Notes: generated by a model not told the origin, from the sequence alone. Shown: positions 20,661-33,029, numbered from the stretch's first letter. The stretch: 64,000 nucleotides of DNA from Gnetum montanum (GCA_015680685.1 MNCI01014239.1:417827-481826); one strand, 5' to 3'. Translations and numbers: made by a program.

Positions 20661-20677
20661 CCCTCCTTCTAGCGCCA
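20661..20677 (-). other. Primer-binding site of M1 (tRNA-Asn)
   Basis: The plus strand reads CCCTCCTTCTAGCGCCA, the 3' end of plant tRNA-Asn including CCA, 6 bases from the LTR at 20684. On the element strand this is the complement that primes reverse transcription. It is intact. Confidence 0.88.
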
Positions 20678-20683
20678 GAAAAC

Positions 20684-21872
20684 TGTAACGATGGAAAACG
20701 TCGGTTGCTAGAAACACCGAGGGGATTTCTGTGTACATAGTTTTAACCTCGAATCTGTGTGAGGGCCATGCTAGAGAAAATGAATTTAAGGTGCCTTGAA
20801 TGGTCTTTTCAATCAGATAGGGACTTACTTAATCGGTAAATTTGTTAATAATCATATAACGAGGCGACGATTTGATATGAGAATATATTATCGATTTACG
20901 AGAAAACGATATCTACTCCAATGGCAGATCTCGAAGGCAATGAAGGTAATGTAAATTATACGAAATTATTATAGAATTCAATGTGAGTAAGCTGCAATGA
21001 ATTGAATCTAGCACATACACGATCCTGAGATCTGGGATCTACCTTATAGATAAATATGGTGAATGCAATGGGATTTACAAGCAAAATTTGATTTGGACGA
21101 AATGTCCATCACCAACAAGAAGCTAATTAGAGAGTAAACAAGAAAAGGCCAATCTACCTTGTTCTAGCCAATCTGGGTGCAAGGGAGTCAGGCTTGAAGC
21201 AAAGTGTCTACTAACTTAAAGTCTCTGGTCAAGAGCTTCTCTCTGTCACCATCGATGCTCTTCTTGTCGTCTCGCCAATCTTTTTGCCAACTCTATCAAA
21301 AATTGCAAACCCACCCTTTTGAACGTTGTCCACCGGGGTATTTATAAGATTAGGGTTAGGAGAAAAAACTTGGTTTAGATGATGCATGTACCAGGCCCAC
21401 AAAATTCCATTGACCTAATGTGTTGTAGCTGAAGCTCATGGCACTACGATGTGTTACGCTCTAAAGTGTAGCATAGCATAACCACCCTTTAAGAAGACAG
21501 TTCATTTGGCCTTGTCTCTTGCACTAAATAAACTATCCCACGACTACGTTGTGATATGCTGGGAAGCATATCATGGCATAATGACTACTACTAACTGGAT
21601 TTCATTATCTTTGTTGCTATGGTTGAGTCAACTGTGCTGCCTGCATTACGCTACATAGCATAACGCAGCATAGTATGGAAAAAGTTAAGATTTTTTAACA
21701 TGGCTAACTCGTGAAATTAAAGTGTTTTTGCTATGCATCCCTTATGTTGCTAAGATTTTTTAACATGGCTAACTTGTGAAAACTTGCTGAGATGTGCCAC
21801 TTGTTGCAAATCCTTGCCTAAGCCTCGATACCTTGCTGAATCATCGAGGTCTCGAAATTTCATGGTGTTTCA
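20684..21872 (-). repeat. M1 5' LTR (1189 bp)
   Basis: Matches 5521-6750 end to end with a few small deletions near 21740. The TATA box is at 21339-21346, and the palindrome-rich U3 lies at about 21440-21680. ATATC follows as the right target duplication. Confidence 0.93.
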
Positions 21873-24440
21873 ATATCTTTATTGGCCATCCTCTCCTATA
21901 GCTCATGCACACATTTCTATAGGTGCACATTTGAGCACTTGTAGACCCATAATTCTTTTGCACAGGAAAGCACATACTTGTTTGATGTCTCATACATGCA
22001 ATGAGATACCTAATCGACTTTAAGAGGGAGACCAAGGAGGACATCCATCTTGTCCACCTTGCTTGGATCCCACCAAATGTTAGGACCTATAGGCATGTAA
22101 AAATTAATCAATCTTAAGAAAAATCTAAGCATGCAAGCAATAAATCAACACAAAGTAAAGCAACATCACACATACTAAGCATAGGATCTACCTATTGCAA
22201 GTGATCGACCATGTCCTCAATGATACCTTCCATGAAGGTCAATTTATTAGGTACATCTACCCATAGCTCCATGCAATAGGTAGACATAGGACTATTGGCA
22301 AGGACATCTAATGTTGTAACACAATGATGCAATTAGCATATAATCAAATAGATAAAGATGTTAGAGCAAGCAAACAATGACAAATGGCAACAGATAGTCA
22401 GTTACCTAGCAAGCCCTTAGGTGTGAGTGTAAGGGGGTCACTTAGTTGCACACCATCAAATAGGCTATCAAAATCAGCCCCATCAAGGTGGACCAACCCA
22501 TCTTCCTCCAACTACTTGAGGATCTTTTTGGCCTCTAGTAACTCATCCCCATGAGCCTTCCCCTCCTTAGCTTGAGGAGGTACTTCATTTGCTATCACCT
22601 CAATGACTGCTCCTACTGCCCTCTCTCCTATCTCTGTAATTAACACATATATATACATAGCATGCATAACACATTAGTGCACATATGCACATTAGCAACA
22701 TAATCTAGAACAAATATATAGAAATATAAACATACAGTAATACAATATATGCATCTAGCAAGTTACACATACTAACCACCAACCTCTATCTGCAAACTTT
22801 GAATCTTAATACAAATCTTCTTACTAGGCCTTCTAGCCTCAGGGGTAGCCTCCTTTGTAGGACATGGCCTCTTAATCTTTTCCTTAGATGGTTCCACCAT
22901 CTCTACAATATAGTAATCTACCTTAGTCACATCCCCAATACCAACTAGAGGACTGTCACCTACACTATCGTGCAAATATTGTAACTATCCCATGGGACCC
23001 TTAGTTGTTATAAATAATGACTCATTGATCTCCTTTGGAGGGTCCTACACATGTGTGGTTGTGAATATGTGCTTAATCCATGGCATGGAGAGCTGCTCAT
23101 GATCCTACAAAACATATCTTCTGCCATTGTGCATAACCAAGAGCTTTGCGAATCTTCACAAGTACCCTGTGAAGAACGAGAAGTAGACATGGAACCTCAC
23201 TTGGAGGTTGAACCATAGCCTAGAGATCTCTGCATGCAAGCTAGTCACTATTTAGGTAGCCCAATTGAACATTGTACCCTTCAGGAGTACCTCCTTCATC
23301 ACTCATGCCTACTCCACCCCAAGGATCTTTCCTTTTAAGAGCAACTTCGAAAAGGTATGAGTGTGGAGCACATCTTTAATTGGTATGCCATTGTGAGATC
23401 AAGTGGTCCCTAACTAGTCTTCAATCTCCCAATTATGGTCCACCTCCCTTCTAGACTTATTGACAATCATCGAGTGATCAATGTGGAGGCTAAAGAGGTC
23501 AGCAAAGAAGCCCTCACTAAGCTCAAGCACTACTGTCACACTGTGCTCTTGGGTAACAAACTGTTTGATGTCACCGCTGAAGGAATCAATGATGGTAACC
23601 ATTTTTGCAACCAAGATACTCAAGATAAGGGCCAAAACTAGGTCCATCAACCATGCATATGTGAGCTTAGCAATCAATGCATCTAAGGCCTTATGGAATA
23701 GCCAATGCTATGCACCCTCCACATTTTCATACTTCATAATGAGGGTGTAGTTTGTGCAGTCCATCATGATCATTTTCATCTTACTTAAGGTAATCATAGC
23801 TGCAACAAAGGTAAAACAATGTTAGCATCATGCAAAAGGAAAACTAATGGTCATACATGAGCAAGTGCATAAGCCAAAACATAGATACACATATGGCATA
23901 AATGGGATGTTAGATAGGGGTGACACTATAAGCATCTCCTTAGTGTTAATCTCATAAGTAGCCCACTCCACATCCAACCAACCATGGATCATGAACCGCT
24001 CATATTCCTTCGAGTATCGAGTAGGGTAGACCTCTAAATCAGACCCCACTTACTCAAGCATAGCTACTTGAACATTTGAGCTACAAGAGAACACCTTGAA
24101 GGTAATGTGAGTCAAGGCTATAGCATCCACCTCATCATGTAGGTCATCCTCATCAACTCTGAACCTAGCATTAGTCATTAGTCATTAGCAAATTAACATG
24201 GGAAAGTAACAAGAAACAAACTATGAAAGTCATAAAGGCACTTACCCTCTAGCATAGTAGATAGTTGTAGGTGGGTTCTGAAGCAGGGTGTGCACTCATA
24301 ACATAATAAATAGGATGTTGCTCTTATTTTAGCAACCAAGTCCCATCATGTGCCATATCCTGGACAATTGTTAAGTGCTTCTAGGACCTCTACTTGAACT
24401 ACTTTCTCCATAATTGTTAGCAGTAAGCTCATCAAAGATG
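21873..24440 (-). pseudogene. P1 antisense multi-exon gene, 5' part
   Basis: Homologue of the M1 antisense gene, read on the minus strand. Exons: one before 24246, then 24164-23891 (274 bp), 23799-22777 (1023), 22633-22406 (228), 22307-22176 (132) and 22086-21873, which continues at 5515. The M1 counterparts are 282, 1031, 186, 131 and 821 bp. Introns are GT-AG, with ends such as CTTTGTTGCAG (23800) and GTTAATTACAG (22634). Matching protein blocks include LVAKMVTIIDSFSGDIKQF, LLLKGKILGVE and NKLTFMEGIIEDMVDHLQ. TAG codons are frequent. The function is unknown; no enzyme motif is recognised. Confidence 0.72.
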
Positions 24441-24959
24441 AACCTCATAATGTCTCAATTAGGCTTGGGCAGCAACATTTCAATGATGGTGCTAGCAGCC
24501 TCCACCGCTAAGTGTGACTACATGATCATACTAAACTACTGCAATAGGTACTCTAGGAAATCATGAGCCCCTAGTCAGAACCAGACCACCTAAACACACA
24601 CCCACGTATCTAGTGCAAGGATGTTAGGAACAGGCTCACTCATGTAGCATAAGATGCTCATGAGCTCCACAATGATCAAGATAGGTTTCAATAGCACCCT
24701 GAAAATTTTGAATTCAAATTTTGACATAAAATTATTAAATTGAAGTTAGCAAAGTTAGCATAATATAACATGGACTAGCAAATTTTTTTTAATTTTGGCA
24801 ATACACCCTGGGGCCTTGTGAGTATAGGACATCAACCAACTCATTTGACACACTTCATACTCACTAGGGTATAGCATGTTTTCACAAGTTTAGCATCATT
24901 ATAGTTTGTAGGATTAACACCATTACATTTTGCAAGTTTAACATTATGCACAATTTACA

Positions 24960-25130
24960 AAATTTTCACAAAATTTTTCTAACTCTGGACTGCCTCAATG
25001 GAGAGTGTAGTCCAAAACTCATAAATTTTTCTAACTTTGGACTACCTCAGTAGCAAGCATAGTCCCAGACTACGATTTTTTTTAACTCCCAACTATGCTC
25101 TCTATAGAGTGTAGTCTCAAAAAATGAACT
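24960..25130. repeat. Hairpin repeats upstream of the P1 antisense gene
   Basis: Three units of about 55-65 bp share TTTTTCTAACT, GGACTACCTC and AAGCATAGTCC or GAGTGTAGTCC. The last, ACTATGCTCTCTATAGAGTGT, nearly pairs with itself. The same kind of unit is repeated in the U3 of the P1 LTR at 32160-32640. The location, beyond the 5' end of the antisense gene, allows a promoter role, which is inference. Confidence 0.6.
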
Positions 25131-26605
25131 TTTGGGGTAGACACATTTCATTAAACACTTAGCATCAACTTTGTAGTCCTAGCTGCAGTAGTAAGGAGCA
25201 TAGTTCTAGCCATTTCCCCACCACACCATATGTACCCTATGCCCATTGCAACATTGCATGCCATGCCCATTCCCCACTACATGTAGCCTCCACACACTAC
25301 TACATCACTACATCCATCATGCCTACCATACCCTGCCACTTCTTCCTTCATAACCACCATCACACAAAATTGGTTTTCTTAAACAAAACATATAATATGC
25401 ACCTTGGAACTAAGCATTCTTGTTGCCCTTGCGGCGGAACCATAGGGCACACAAAAACAAAACAACCATTGCATCGTGCGATGCGCTTGGCCCCTATCCA
25501 TAGCCAACATTTCAAAAAATCAAACAAAGAAATTTCAAAGAAAAAAATGCAAAACAAACCCCTTGCAATACCAACTACCTCATGGCTAGCTACCCTCAGC
25601 TACCACTAAAGCTAGAACCCTAACCCCTACTTTGCCCCTACCTATTCCATGAGAATAGAATTTTCTCTATTAAAAAAAGGGGTGTAGAGATAAACCCCTA
25701 TGCTACATCCCCTGCCCCATAGCGAGCCACCTATGACCACCATCAAAACCTCCCAGCCACCCTTCCCAAGAACCCCACACACATGCCAGAATTTTTAAAA
25801 CAAAAGAAAAAAGTAGAAAACACCCACAACCTATGAAAAAACTAACACCATCAAACCTTGTAATCCCAAAAAATCCAAAAATCCTTTCATAGCCCCATTG
25901 GCCTTCCTACACCACATAGCAATGACCATTGTCCCCATAGTTTCACTACACGTAATAAAGCCTCTCCACCAAAACACAAACACTCCTGCAACCATGCACA
26001 CCCTTCTACAACTACCATGGATAAGATGGTACATGGCAATGATGGCCCCTACCATGGTAGAGCATGCCAAGAGACTACGTCCCAAAGCCTAAACCCTCAC
26101 TAAAGAAAATGACAAAAATGAATGAAACAAATGAGCAAAGGGGAGAGCATAGTTAGAGTACTTGGTTGACATTGATGACCCTCTCTCCTCCATGCACACT
26201 TGTAGTAGGCAACCCAATGCTAATTCCCCCTTGTCCATGTTTGCCAATCCTTGGTGCAAGCATCCACTCTAGTGTGTCATTGTTCCAACTACGCTCTCCA
26301 CTAGTAGCACAAAACAACAATAGCATAACTATGTTTGGGATCTTACATTTAACAATAAGAAAATGACAACTTAACCATGCTAAAGCATGCCTATATACCC
26401 TCCTAGGATCATTTAATGGCCCACCAACCTAGGACTATGCCCCACACTTAGCCAAAATTTTTAAATTTTGGATGAGTGTAGTTAGGTGAGAGCATAATCA
26501 CCCAGAGTTAGCCAAAATTTTCAGCTTTTAGTCACCCAATGAACACCCAAGCTAATTTCACTTCCAAAACATGACCAGCCTTCCCCAAACTGGCACATTT
26601 GACTT
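25131..26605. other. P1 spacer between antisense gene and RT
   Basis: A- and C-rich sequence without conserved coding content. The open frames at 25319-25609 and 25831-26092 are low in complexity and have no counterpart in M1. It lies in the presumed pol intron. Confidence 0.55.
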
Positions 26606-26609
26606 TTCA

Positions 26610-26700
26610 GAGTTTGCTAAGACCTAAAACTGGTGTGCACAGTCTACCAATACCTAAAACTAGCATGCATGACCTACGAAGGCCTAAAACCAACACATAG
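26610..26700 (+). repeat. Tandem array upstream of the P1 RT
   Basis: Three units of about 30 bp share ACCTAAAACTAGCATGC or a variant (GACCTAAAACTGG, TACCTAAAACTAG, GGCCTAAAACCAA). It lies 120 bp before the splice acceptor, as in M1. Confidence 0.65.
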
Positions 26701-26799
26701 ATGCCTACCTTCCATATGCATACTTAGGAAAAATTTTCATCACATTTCTTTTTATTCATTTGTGCATGTTAACTTTGTTAAGATGGGTGCCGCTTGATG

Positions 26800-26820
26800 T
26801 TTTTCTAGTTTTTTTTACAG
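26800..26820 (+). other. 3' splice site before the P1 RT
   Basis: TTTTTCTAGTTTTTTTTACAG ends at 26820, with a long pyrimidine tract. The RT segment ATG follows at 26830. A TTGTTAAG upstream could serve as branch site. Confidence 0.65.
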
Positions 26821-26829
26821 GAACATAGC

Positions 26830-27900
26830 ATGGCTATGCACAAGTAGCTTTTCTCACCTCTGGTCCTCACAGGACCTTATGGAAATATCAAGTGATGCAA
26901 TGACCTACATTGCCTAGACCTTGAGCCTACAACCTATGTCAAGTACATAGCATCTGTAGAGGCACCACTAGACTAGCATGAATATCTAGTCAAGATTCTC
27001 GATCTAGAGGTAGGGGATGTCACAGTGGATCCCCTCATTGAGATCCCTATGGTTACACCTAATGTTGAGGTAAAAAAATTAAAGTTAAGCTCTTCTCTAG
27101 AGCCGTAGTATTCCCAAGACATCGCTAAGATGCTTAACAATAACATCAAGGCATTTGCATGGTCATACAAGGACATGCCACGCCTATATCTTTGGCTAGT
27201 CCAACACAATATCATTCTCAATCTCTGCATTAAACTAGCCAAATAGAAAGCATGCAAGGTTTGCCCTGAGGTGGCATTGGTCATCTATGATGAAATTACC
27301 AAGCTTTACAAAGCTATTTTCATTTGGGATATTAATTATGCAGACTAGGTCTCCAACATCATAGTTGCGCCTAAGAAAAATGGAAGTATATGCATTTTCA
27401 TAAACTTCTAAAACCTAAAGAATGCGACGATCAAGGACAACTTCCCATTGCCCAATACTCATCAACTGATTGATACCATGACTAGACATGCCTTGTTATC
27501 CTTTATGGATGGGTCCTCGAGCTACAACTAGATTAGGATCAACCCTAAGCACCAACTTAGTACAACATCAATGATCCCCTGGGGTATGTTTTGCTATACC
27601 ATGGTGTCTTTTGGACTCAAGAATGCAGGATCAACATATCAATGTGCAATGACATATATCTTTAGCAATTACAAGCTAAGCTTGCTCAACGACTATGTTG
27701 ATGACATCACCATTAAGTCCAAAGTGATCGACAACCATGCAAATGATCTAAACCTAGTGCTTAAATGTTGCTTAAAACAAAATCTTAGCTTGAACCCCAA
27801 GAAGTGTGTTTTCAACATCAGAATGGATTAGATGCTCAATTTTGTAGTATCCAAAGCATGGATATTCATAGACCCCAACAAGGTTAAAGTCATAACCAAC
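26830..27900 (+). pseudogene. P1 reverse transcriptase
   Basis: Collinear with the M1 RT. It begins MAMHK-stop-LFSPLVLTGPYG. Segments seen include ILDLEVGDVTVDPLIEIP, NATIKDNFPLPNTHQLID, LLSFMDGSSSYN, MVSFGLKNAGSTYQCAM and the catalytic NDYVDDITIKS (TATGTTGATGAC at 27694-27705). The stretch 27571-27831 is open. At least ten other codons are TAG, TAA or similar where the M1 copy has Gln or Trp. The enzyme copies element RNA into DNA; this copy is dead. Confidence 0.88.
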
Positions 27901-28069
27901 TTAGCACAATTCATACATAGCATAGTTAACTAATACATTATAGAAAATGCAACATTTGCTCAAGAAAGGAGTCCACTTCAACTGGATAGCTCAATGTCAA
28001 CAAGCATTTGACAACCTTAAGTAATAGCTGGCACAACTACCTATAGTCCATCCTTTGCAAGGAGATAAA

Positions 28070-28330
28070 TCTTTTTACAACTACCTTACCACTTTTGACA
28101 CATCCATCTCTTCTCTGCTTTGTCAAAAGTGAGATCATGGCATAAAGGCCCTAGTTTACTACTTGAACCACACATTAGTAGCCCCAGAAATGAAATACCA
28201 TGATGTGGAAAAGCACTACCTCACCTTAGTCTTCTCACTCAAGAATTGGAGGCATTACCTTTTTGTAGTTAAGTTAACATCATCTGCAAAAACAATGTAC
28301 TTTGAGCAATCACAATGAACATCTACAAAA
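28070..28330 (+). pseudogene. P1 first RNase H domain
   Basis: Reads NYLTTFDTSISSLLCQK, then VYYLNHTLVAPEMKYHDVEK and KNWRHYLFVVK, matching M1 9847-10110. A stop follows the CQK motif. Confidence 0.75.
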
Positions 28331-28439
28331 GCAATCATATTGCATGATGGAAAGCAATAACAGTGGATTTTGACCTATACTATGTTGTGCAAGGCTCAAC
28401 AAAAGATCAAGCTATGGCTACATAACTCACAGCTTCACC

Positions 28440-29190
28440 CATACATGATTAAGTATTCATAGATCTAGAGTTTTCAAATGAGCATTTTAATAACATTAGC
28501 CAAGTGCTTAACAACTATGAGGCACTCCTACATCTCGAGGAGCTTAAACCTCTTAAGGGAATAGTGCCACTTCCATTATTGCACTTCCCTCTAGGGAGAT
28601 TTAACCCTTCACATATCATTTTTCTTTCCCTTACACTAACAACATGGTGGAGTACAAAGGTCTCCTCCAAGCTATCCTTGTAGCATGCAACCTAGGGATC
28701 CAACACATAGCAATCCGAGGTGACTCAAAATTAGTGATCAAATAGGTGATAGAGGTTTACACCTGTAAGGCCTAACATATACAACCTTACACAACCTAGC
28801 AAAGCACTTTCTTCAACACTTTGCAACAACCGATGTCCAACATATTCCCTAGAATAAAAATGCCATAGCCAATGCATTAGCAACATTAGCCCTTAGCATT
28901 GCACCTGACATGTTCCATGCATTATACACTATGCCTATCATGCAAATCATTGATGTTGCATCCATAGCAATAGTAAGCATAATGCAAAAAGGACAGTGGT
29001 ATGATGATATCAAGGCATACCTTCTATAGGGTGAGCCTCTGCAACATTTAACTACTACCCAAAAGGACACAGAACATAAACGTTCATGGCAATACATCAT
29101 CATGGGTGATAACACGTTATGTCACAGATCCTATGATGGGATACTGTTAACCTACATAAGCAATAATGAAGTGCAAATGATCATTGAACA
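28440..29190 (+). pseudogene. P1 second RNase H domain and linker
   Basis: The Tat-type second RNase H is recognisable by NMVEYKGLLQAILVACN (Glu) and AIRGDSKLVIK (Asp) at about 28640-28745. The first Asp region is degraded. The linker reads YDDIKAYLL and LTTTQKDTEHKRSWQYIIMG and leads to integrase. Frameshifts and stops are frequent. Confidence 0.72.
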
Positions 29191-30237
29191 GGTCCATGAG
29201 GGACTGTGTGGAGGTCACATAGCACCTAAGGCAATGGGAAAAAAATTAGATAATTAGGCTATTATTGGCCTTACATGGAGTACAATTGCATCTCGAAGGT
29301 CAAAACATGCAACATGTGTCAATGGCATGATAACTTAAAGCACATGCCACCAACTAAACTACACATAATGTAGATCATGTAGCCATTCCAACGTTCGGGC
29401 TTGGACATCATTGGACCCATAACACCTAAGTCCTCCATAGGGCACAGCTTCATAATAACTACAACTAAGTATTTCACCAAGTGGGTTGATGCTATTTCCC
29501 TTAGAAAGATAACATCACAACAAGTTTGCAAATTCGTGCTTGATAACATCATGATCCATTTTGGCTTACCTATGATCATCATCACAGACAATGGGCCACA
29601 ATTTAGTAGTGCCAAAATTAAAGCCTTTTTTGAGTGCTTTGGCATCAAGCATTCTTTTTCATCACCATACTACCCTTAGGCAAATATCCAAGAAAATGCC
29701 ATTAACAAAGTCATCATCAACCTTCTGAAGACGTTGCTAAGAAACAACAAACAACAATGGCATGAACAACTAGTCTACACATGTTGGGCCTACTACACAA
29801 CATGCTGAATAGTAATAGATAAGACAACTTCCAGTGTTTTCTATAGATCTAAAGCAATTTTTCCACTTGAATTGTAGGTTTCATAGCTCTAGGTGACCCG
29901 CTTGAACTTCATCAATGAAGCTCAATAGAATGAGTTGAGAATAGTAGACCTCAACTCAATAGAGGAGGAGTGCATGCAAATGTTTGATTGCATTGATTGG
30001 AATCAAGAAAAGCAAAGGCAAAAATGTCATTACAACCAGCACTAGTGCCTAATCAAGAAAGGAGACCTACTCCCCAATGTCCTTGGAAAACTTGCAGATA
30101 AATTCTCAACCAATTGGGAAGGGCCTTTCTTGGTCACTAAGGCCTATAACAATGGAGTATTGAAGCTTGCTAATTAAGATGGGAATGAGTTTTCCAATCC
30201 AATAAGTCATTTGTACCTAAAGCTATACTATTCCTAG
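29190..30237 (+). pseudogene. P1 integrase
   Basis: The zinc-domain start VHEGLCGGHIAPKA is at about 29190. The catalytic core is open at 29401-29679: MDIIGPITPKSSIGHSFI (first Asp) and IIITDNGPQFSSAKIKAF (second Asp). The Glu region is degraded (QANIQENAINK). The C-terminal part WEGPFLVTKAYNNGVLKL ends with a TAG at 30235. It aligns with M1 throughout. Confidence 0.86.
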
Positions 30238-30316
30238 CATGCAACACCACACATCAATGAAACATGATAAGCACTCATCTACCACAACACTAAATTTGCG
30301 AAACTTGTCATTGGGT

Positions 30317-30560
30317 CATGATGTTAAACTGGCATAATAGCTCATCCACTATGATGTTAAACTAGCAAAGCATTCATATGCTATGATGTTAACCTAGCAC
30401 CTATATCATTTGTCTACTATGATGTTAAACTAGCAAAGCATCCATCTACTATGACATTAAACTAGCACACAACAATCTGCTAGGACTATAAACCAACACA
30501 CCATGGTCTGCTAGGATCTTAAACTTGTAGGGATATGGTCTACCAAGATCTTAAACTAGG
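30317..30560 (+). repeat. Eight tandem repeats in the P1 3' UTR
   Basis: About eight units of 30-36 bp carry TATGATGTTAAACTAGCA or variants such as GGATCTTAAACTTG. The array begins 80 bp after the integrase stop. Counterpart of the 35-bp array of M1 (7766-7905). Confidence 0.9.
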
Positions 30561-30699
30561 TTCATGGTTATTCATGCATATTTTTACAAGAAAGCAAGCA
30601 AGAATAACTCTAACTCCTTCTCTCCTTTCCTTCCCCCCACCCACACCATGCAAGCAAGGATACTATAGTCCCAACATAGATCACCTACAACCATCAAAA

Positions 30700-31170
30700 C
30701 CTTGGGAGCACTTTTAGCATCATTTCCCCTATGTATTTTACTAGTTCTTCTAATCCTTTATCGTCTCTTTGACATTTGGAGCATTCATAGCATCATGGCT
30801 CCTAGGCATTTTCTAGTTTTTCAAGCACTTTTTGTTGCTTTGGCGTTTGGAGCACTTGCAGCATCATGCCCCTAGCCATTTCGCTAGTTTTTTGAGCACC
30901 TGCTAGCACTTTGACCTTTGGAGCATTTGCAAGATAATCACCCCTAGGCATTTTTCTAGTTTTATGAGCACTTGCCATTGCTTTGGCCTTCAGAGAACTT
31001 GCAACATCATGGTCCCTTACCATTTTTCTGGTTTCTTGAGAATTTGCCATTACTTTAGCCTTTGAAGCACTTGTAGCATCATTGCCCCCTACTATTTTTT
31101 TAGCTTTCTGAACACTTGTGACTAGTATAGGCTTTTGAGTATTTGTAGCATCAGCACCCCTATCATTTTA
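30700..31170 (+). repeat. 71-bp tandem array in the P1 3' UTR
   Basis: The anchor TTTGGAGCA or a variant recurs at 30704, 30775, 30846, 30917, 30989, 31061 and 31133, a period of 71-72 bp. Units share GCATCAT, CCCCTAG and TTTTTCTAGTTTT. M1 has no equivalent, so the array is specific to P1 or its subfamily. Confidence 0.88.
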
Positions 31171-32138
31171 TTTGCATTTTGTATTTGGTATTTTTCTTGT
31201 CTTCTTGGAGTTGTGTTTGCAAGGTGAAGCCCTGAGATAGTTGTGCAAAGATGCATCTCATTGCAATAGTAAGTCACCACATTGCTCTAATATGCATGAT
31301 TAGAGTAGCTAAGCCTCTCAAGAGTGCATATCCCTACTACCATGTTATAGCCTACCTACACCCATCCCTATGTCTCCATGCCCTTTCATTACCATGCATA
31401 GTCAAGATTGTGAACCCCTCTGATGCATACACACTGTGACTATATGGCACCTTCTCAAGTCAAACCATAGAACCCAAGGTAGACATAATATAAGTGTCTC
31501 ATGGGGAACCTCTATTGGCTAGTCAAAGCCTAGGTGGATGTAACACAACTCATATTCAAGAGGAAACACCTATCCTACAAATGCAACATGGTTTCACAAG
31601 CACCAAAGCAAAGTCCATACAGTGGCACACAGTCCACTTAATGAAAAGCAATCCATAGTTAGCATTTAGCAAAGCATAGAACCCAAAGAAGGTTCACCCC
31701 ATAACAAAAAATAAGCAAAAATGAAAAATAAGAAAGTAAAAATAATAATAATAAATAGCAAATGGGGAAAAGCATGTTCCTAAGCAAATTAGCAACACTA
31801 CAATTTTGCAATCAATTAGGCCTTGGATCCACACAAACTCTCTCATGAGCACTTCGCTAAGAAATCAACATTTTCAAAGGTAAGCCACCTCGATGCCATG
31901 GTCAACATCATTCATGCAGACTCCACATCCTACATCATGAAACCTTTTTTACACTCCATCTCCCCTTTTATTTCCAACAATTTACCTACACCTTTTACTC
32001 TAAGCATACCGCCATCCATAACACTCTTGAGCATGGTGTAGCGATATCTAACTAGGTACTAATGAGTGATGTTGGTTTGTGGTGTTTTGCTATTCTTTAT
32101 CAATGTCTCTCAGGCCATTCCTCTAAGACCATTAAATT
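31171..32138 (+). other. P1 3' UTR up to the LTR
   Basis: No protein is evident. The last 100 bp (GATGTTGGTTTG, then TATTCTTTATCAATG) align with the M1 3' UTR next to its LTR (minus strand, about 6830-6770). This fixes the LTR start near 32139. No good purine tract is seen. Confidence 0.6.
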
Positions 32139-32159
32139 TGGACTATAGCATCCCAATTT

Positions 32160-32640
32160 CAAATTTGTCTAAGTGTTAACACAATGCAAATTTTTCTAAT
32201 TGTTGGGACTATGCTCTCCACTGCCCCAGGGCATAGTTAGCTCAGTAGAGAGCATAGTTAACACAAAGGTCAATTTTGCAAAACTTTCTAGCTATGAAGC
32301 TAGCTACTGCAAATTTTTCTAAGTGTTGAGACTACACTCTTAACTACCCTAGAGTGTAATCAAGCATTGTCAACATGAAGGCCCATTTTTTGTAGAAATT
32401 TCCTATGTGTTGAAACTACACTCTCCACCAACCTAGAGTGTAGTCAAGCATAGTCAACTAGAGGAAAATTTTTGCAAGTTTTGACAAGTGGTAAGACAAT
32501 GGTCGACCTTATTTGGAAGCATAGTCAACCTTCCATGAAGAGCGTAGTTAGCACACAACCATCATTTTGCAAAATTTTATCAAGTGTTGGACTATGCTCT
32601 TCCCCAATGTAAAGCGTAGTCAAGCATAGTCAGCCAGAAT
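32160..32640. promoter_or_regulatory. Hairpin-forming repeat units in the P1 U3
   Basis: Units of about 75-95 bp start with TTTTTCTAAGTGTTG, then ACTATGCTCT or ACTACACTCT, a short CC-rich spacer, and AGAGCATAGT or AGAGTGTAGT, so the two halves pair. The pairing tolerates C-to-T change because it gives G-U pairs in RNA. Confidence 0.6.
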
Positions 32641-33029
32641 AGCCTCTAAAGACCTCCACAACATAGCACCAACATTCAACTCAACTCCAACTCACCTCGA
32701 ACAAGCATAGTTAGCAAGATGAATTATTTTTGTACTCCCTTTTTGCCCCCAAATTGTAACTACGCTTGATCCCACTAAAGATAGTCGATAGCATACTCCC
32801 AAAGCATAGTCTTTAAAGTTGCATTTCTTTAAATATATTGCAATATTTTCGACACATGCACATGTAATTGGTAGCATAGTCATATACTCTTAACTTGGCA
32901 AATTCCAACAAAGTATAGTAGAGCATAACATTACTAGCTTTAGTAGAAAGCATATTTGGTTGACAATGTAGTCCCAACTGTCCCATTGACATGTGGTAGC
33001 CCCTCCACACTTCACAAGAAACCTAGCCC

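Larger units (their letters stand above)
5521..21872 (-). mobile_element. M1: complete Tat/Ogre-type retrotransposon, 16.35 kb
   Basis: Both LTRs, primer site, gag, protease, antisense gene, RT, RNase H, second RNase H, integrase and 3' UTR array are present in order on the minus strand. LTRs are 1230 and 1189 bp, begin TGAAACACC and end ATTACA or GTTACA in element orientation. Differences between them are mostly transitions. Large parts are still open, for example 261 codons across the second RNase H and integrase start, but scattered TAG codons and at least one frameshift remain, so it is probably inactive. It is younger than P1, which it interrupts. Confidence 0.92.

Noticed and set aside
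20661-20677. A stretch identical to the 3' end of tRNA-Asn
   Set aside because: Only the last 17 bases match and it lies 6 bases from an LTR, so it is a primer-binding site, not a tRNA gene.
26830-30237. P1 pol as a functional polyprotein
   Set aside because: Dozens of in-frame stops and several frameshifts; only short blocks are open.
30802-31050. 82-codon minus-strand open frame
   Set aside because: It is the translation of the 71-bp tandem array.
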